Positions 9,057 through 10,527 of a stretch of 10,527 nucleotides of DNA are shown here, in pieces. The first letter of the stretch is position 1. Every line of letters begins with the position of its first letter. The notes beneath the pieces are model-generated. The model searched no databases. It worked only from the letters and a program-made list of their open reading frames with translations, and was not told where the DNA came from. Source of the DNA: Rheinheimera sp. (GTDB taxonomy: Bacteria > Pseudomonadota > Gammaproteobacteria > Enterobacterales > Alteromonadaceae); contig NZ_JAIWOI010000266.1 in assembly GCF_020217005.1 (NCBI RefSeq), positions 1 to 10,527 of the forward strand, given 5' to 3'. A program made the position numbers and the translations under genes.

Positions 9057-9418
9057 CAAAACTGTACCAATTTGTCAGACTGAGCCAAACGCATGGCAAA
9101 TTCGGCTAAACCTGCTGCTATGTAGCCATCTGCTGGTTGTACATCGTCTGAGCATATGCCACGTTTTTCTGCTGCTGTGATACAAAACAGCAAAGGGATA
9201 TGGTGCGCCCGACAAAACTGCTGCAATTTTGTAGATAAGTTTGGCTCGTCCGAAGGTAGATCAATCAGAGGTGAGGCTGCGGCTACGGCGTCACGGTATA
9301 AGAATACTGAATCAATTACATGGTTTGACTCTAAAGCCTGACGCATAAAACGCAAGGCACTGACAAAGCTTTGGCCTTGCAATACCGGGCCTTCAATCAG
9401 AACGGCAAAACTGGTCAT
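9056..9418 (-). CDS. tusD: Sulfurtransferase TusD (DsrE family)
   Basis: Subunit of TusBCD that receives the persulfide from TusA on a conserved cysteine. It has 120 residues against 128 in E. coli. The beginning MTSFAVLIEGPVLQGQSFVSALRFMRQALE is the family's nucleotide-binding-like fold start. SVFLYRDAV (37-45) and LLFCITAAEKRGI (76-88) follow, with Cys79 at the position of the catalytic E. coli Cys78; a second cysteine is Cys69. The chain ends in DKLVQF, close to E. coli DRVVQF. The ATG at 9418 has AAAGG seven bases upstream, a good ribosome-binding site and the only strong one in the block, which marks it as first gene of tusDCBE. In E. coli tusE is separate from tusBCD; here all four are contiguous. 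Confidence 0.96.
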   Translation of the reverse strand: MTSFAVLIEGPVLQGQSFVSALRFMRQALESNHVIDSVFLYRDAVAAASPLIDLPSDEPNLSTKLQQFCRAHHIPLLFCITAAEKRGICSDDVQPADGYIAAGLAEFAMRLAQSDKLVQF

Positions 9419-9537
9419 CTGCTTACCTTTCGCATTTTATATTCAAATTAACCTTTTATTTAAAGAATTAGCCTGTAGCCACATGGGGCGGGGCCACGCA
9501 GTCATCAATACTGCTATTTCAGTTCATAAAAGACAAT

Positions 9538-9564
9538 AAAAAAGCCCCGCGACATTGGCGGGGC
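9538..9564 (-). terminator. Rho-independent terminator of yccA
   Basis: On the minus strand GCCCCGC pairs perfectly with GCGGGGC (plus-strand arms 9544-9550 and 9558-9564, seven-base loop), followed by six T residues (plus-strand A run 9538-9543). It begins about 36 bases after the yccA stop and separates yccA from the downstream tusDCBE genes on the same strand. Confidence 0.9.
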
Positions 9565-9599
9565 ATTTTACTGTAACATCAGCTTATCTCAAGCCTTTA

Positions 9600-10268
9600 T
9601 TAGTCATCACTTCCCATGATGCCCAATAACTGCAACAGGGAGGTAAATAAGTTGAATATGTTCAGGTATAAACCAACAGTCGCCCGGATGTAGTTTGTTT
9701 CACCGCCGTTGATGATTCGGCTGGTATCAAACAGAATTAAACCAGACATAATCATCACTACAGCAGCGTTAATTGCCAGATGCAGGGCAGGGATTTGGAA
9801 GAATATGTTTGCCAGACCTGCCACTATAACGACAATCAGACCTACAAACAGGAAGTTACCCATAAAGCTAAAATCTTTGCGTGAACTCAGGGCATAAGCT
9901 GATAGTGAGAAAAACACCACAGCTGTTAAGCCCAGAGCCTGCATAATGAGCTCAGGGCCATTGGCTGTTGCAGCGAAGCGGTTCAGCAATGGACCAATAG
10001 ATGCGCCTAAGCATCCTGTCAGAGCAAATACCCAGAAGATGCCACTGGCACTATCTGCTTTCTTTTGGACCACAAAAATCAAGCCAAAAGCTATCAGGGA
10101 AAACACCAGCCCCATGCCGAAACCGAAGTTCATAGCCATGGATATACCTGCAGTGACAGCACTGAATGCCAAAGTCATAGCAAGCAGGAAATAGGTGTTG
10201 CGTAATACTTTATTGACTTCAACACTATGGCCTATCTGGCCAGTTTGAGTGGTTTGGTTGTAGGACAT
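9600..10268 (-). CDS. yccA: Bax inhibitor-1 family membrane protein YccA
   Basis: Multi-pass inner-membrane protein. E. coli YccA is a substrate and modulator of the FtsH protease and can protect SecY of jammed translocons. The 222 residues (E. coli 219) contain seven predicted hydrophobic helices from about residue 25 to the end. Family landmarks are NKVLRNTYFLLAMTLAFSAVTA near the start, FALTGCLGASIGPLLN, FFSLSAYALSSRKDFSFMG, NIFFQIPALHLAINA and the C-terminal GGETNYIRATVGLYLNIFNLF. The ATG at 10268 is chosen because GGAGAG (plus-strand 10276-10281) lies seven bases upstream and the resulting length fits; the open frame extending to 10361 would add 31 unconserved residues. It sits between tusDCBE and a tRNA-Ser gene, and yccA, tusE and serT are also neighbours in E. 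coli. Confidence 0.95.
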   Translation of the reverse strand: MSYNQTTQTGQIGHSVEVNKVLRNTYFLLAMTLAFSAVTAGISMAMNFGFGMGLVFSLIAFGLIFVVQKKADSASGIFWVFALTGCLGASIGPLLNRFAATANGPELIMQALGLTAVVFFSLSAYALSSRKDFSFMGNFLFVGLIVVIVAGLANIFFQIPALHLAINAAVVMIMSGLILFDTSRIINGGETNYIRATVGLYLNIFNLFTSLLQLLGIMGSDD

Positions 10269-10313
10269 TGCTGTTCTCTCCATCATATAGTTACTCTTCT
10301 GACTGCATCTTAC

Positions 10314-10328
10314 TTGGGAAGTTCCCAA
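10314..10328. promoter_or_regulatory. Palindrome in the yccA upstream region
   Basis: TTGGGAA (10314-10320) and TTCCCAA (10322-10328) form a perfect seven-base inverted repeat around one central base, 45 bases upstream of the yccA start. It may be an operator for an unidentified regulator or the base of a leader hairpin. I found no clear CpxR tandem box (GTAAA-N5-GTAAA) and no convincing sigma-70 promoter for yccA. Confidence 0.3.
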
Positions 10329-10420
10329 AGTGCCAGCAGTTATCTTTGTAAAACAATTCAATCATTTAAGTTGTTTTATCAAAGTTTAAAAAAATGCTTT
10401 TCTTTCTGAACCAATCTGAT

Positions 10421-10436
10421 TATTATACGCGGCGCC
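10421..10436 (+). promoter_or_regulatory. Likely -10 box and GC-rich discriminator of tRNA-Ser
   Basis: TATTAT (10421-10426) is followed by a GC-rich segment, GGCGCC (10431-10436), immediately before the tRNA. A GC-rich discriminator is typical of stringently controlled stable-RNA promoters. The -35 region 17 bases upstream reads TTTTCT and is poor. Confidence 0.4.
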
Positions 10437-10527
10437 GGAGGGGTGGCAGAGCGGTTTAATGCACCGGTCTTGAAAACCGGCGAAGGTTAATAGCCTTCCG
10501 AGAGTTCGAATCTCTCCCCCTCCGCCA
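10437..10527 (+). tRNA. tRNA-Ser (anticodon UGA)
   Basis: Decodes UCA and related serine codons. The acceptor stem GGAGGGG (10437-10443) pairs with CCCCTCC (10517-10523), followed by discriminator G and an encoded CCA ending at the last base of the window. The anticodon stem CCGGT/ACCGG encloses the loop CTTGAAA with anticodon TGA at 10471-10473. The T arm GAGAG-TTCGAAT-CTCTC spans 10500-10516. The long variable arm around 10481-10499 is the serine class mark recognised by SerRS. The 91-base length fits. This matches E. coli serT in anticodon and in lying next to yccA. Confidence 0.98.

Noticed and set aside
9436..9464. Promoter-like TTTAAA-17-TATAAA on the minus strand before tusD
   Set aside because: Spacing is ideal, but the transcript would start near 9429, inside the tusD Shine-Dalgarno sequence, leaving almost no leader. 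The region is AT-rich and the match may be chance.
9474..9500. GC-rich patch with GTGGC direct repeats between tusD and yccA
   Set aside because: It is too short, has no stable perfect stem or T-run, and I can assign no function to it.
10269..10361. N-terminal extension of yccA
   Set aside because: It is an open frame without a family match; the ATG at 10268 has a strong ribosome-binding site and the expected length.

Overview
The window is an ordinary, dense chromosomal housekeeping region of a gammaproteobacterium. Protein sequences and gene order (ald | lrp - ftsK - lolA - rarA - crcB - serS) fit the Alteromonadales and relatives. The E. coli orthologues recalled from memory are close for Lrp, the FtsK motor, RarA, SerRS, TusE and YccA. 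A Rheinheimera-like organism is my best guess; this is inference, since no marker gene such as 16S rRNA is present.

Layout. 1-557 (minus): the first 185 codons of alanine dehydrogenase, cut by the window edge. 558-692: divergent promoter region between ald and lrp. 693-1178 (plus): Lrp. 1179-1547: the only gene-free stretch over 300 bases, holding a pair of hairpin-rich direct repeats (1191-1380) and then the ftsK leader. 1548-7840 (plus): a tight run ftsK, lolA, rarA, crcB, serS with gaps of 11 bases or less, or overlapping stops and starts, probably one transcript. 7898-8092 (plus): an unrecognised 64-residue single-pass membrane protein whose stop codon lies in the loop of a terminator hairpin (8078-8103). 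8115-9418 (minus): tusD-tusC-tusB-tusE, convergent with the preceding block. 9600-10268 (minus): yccA with its own terminator at 9538-9564. 10437-10527 (plus): tRNA-Ser(UGA), ending exactly at the window edge.

How the genes work together. The left part pairs an amino-acid catabolic enzyme (Ald) with a leucine-responsive regulator that probably controls it and itself. The central block combines chromosome segregation (FtsK), lipoprotein trafficking (LolA), replication-fork maintenance (RarA), fluoride export (CrcB) and seryl-tRNA charging (SerRS); these are co-transcribed essential or maintenance functions rather than one pathway. The tus block supplies sulfur for 2-thiouridine at U34 of Lys, Glu and Gln tRNAs. 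YccA is a membrane quality-control protein of the FtsH axis.

I found no phage, insertion sequence, CRISPR array, toxin-antitoxin pair, defence system or biosynthetic cluster, and no convincing undescribed system. The most interesting items are the repeat pair between lrp and ftsK, which looks like a dispersed intergenic element, and the small unknown membrane protein with its terminator overlapping the coding end.
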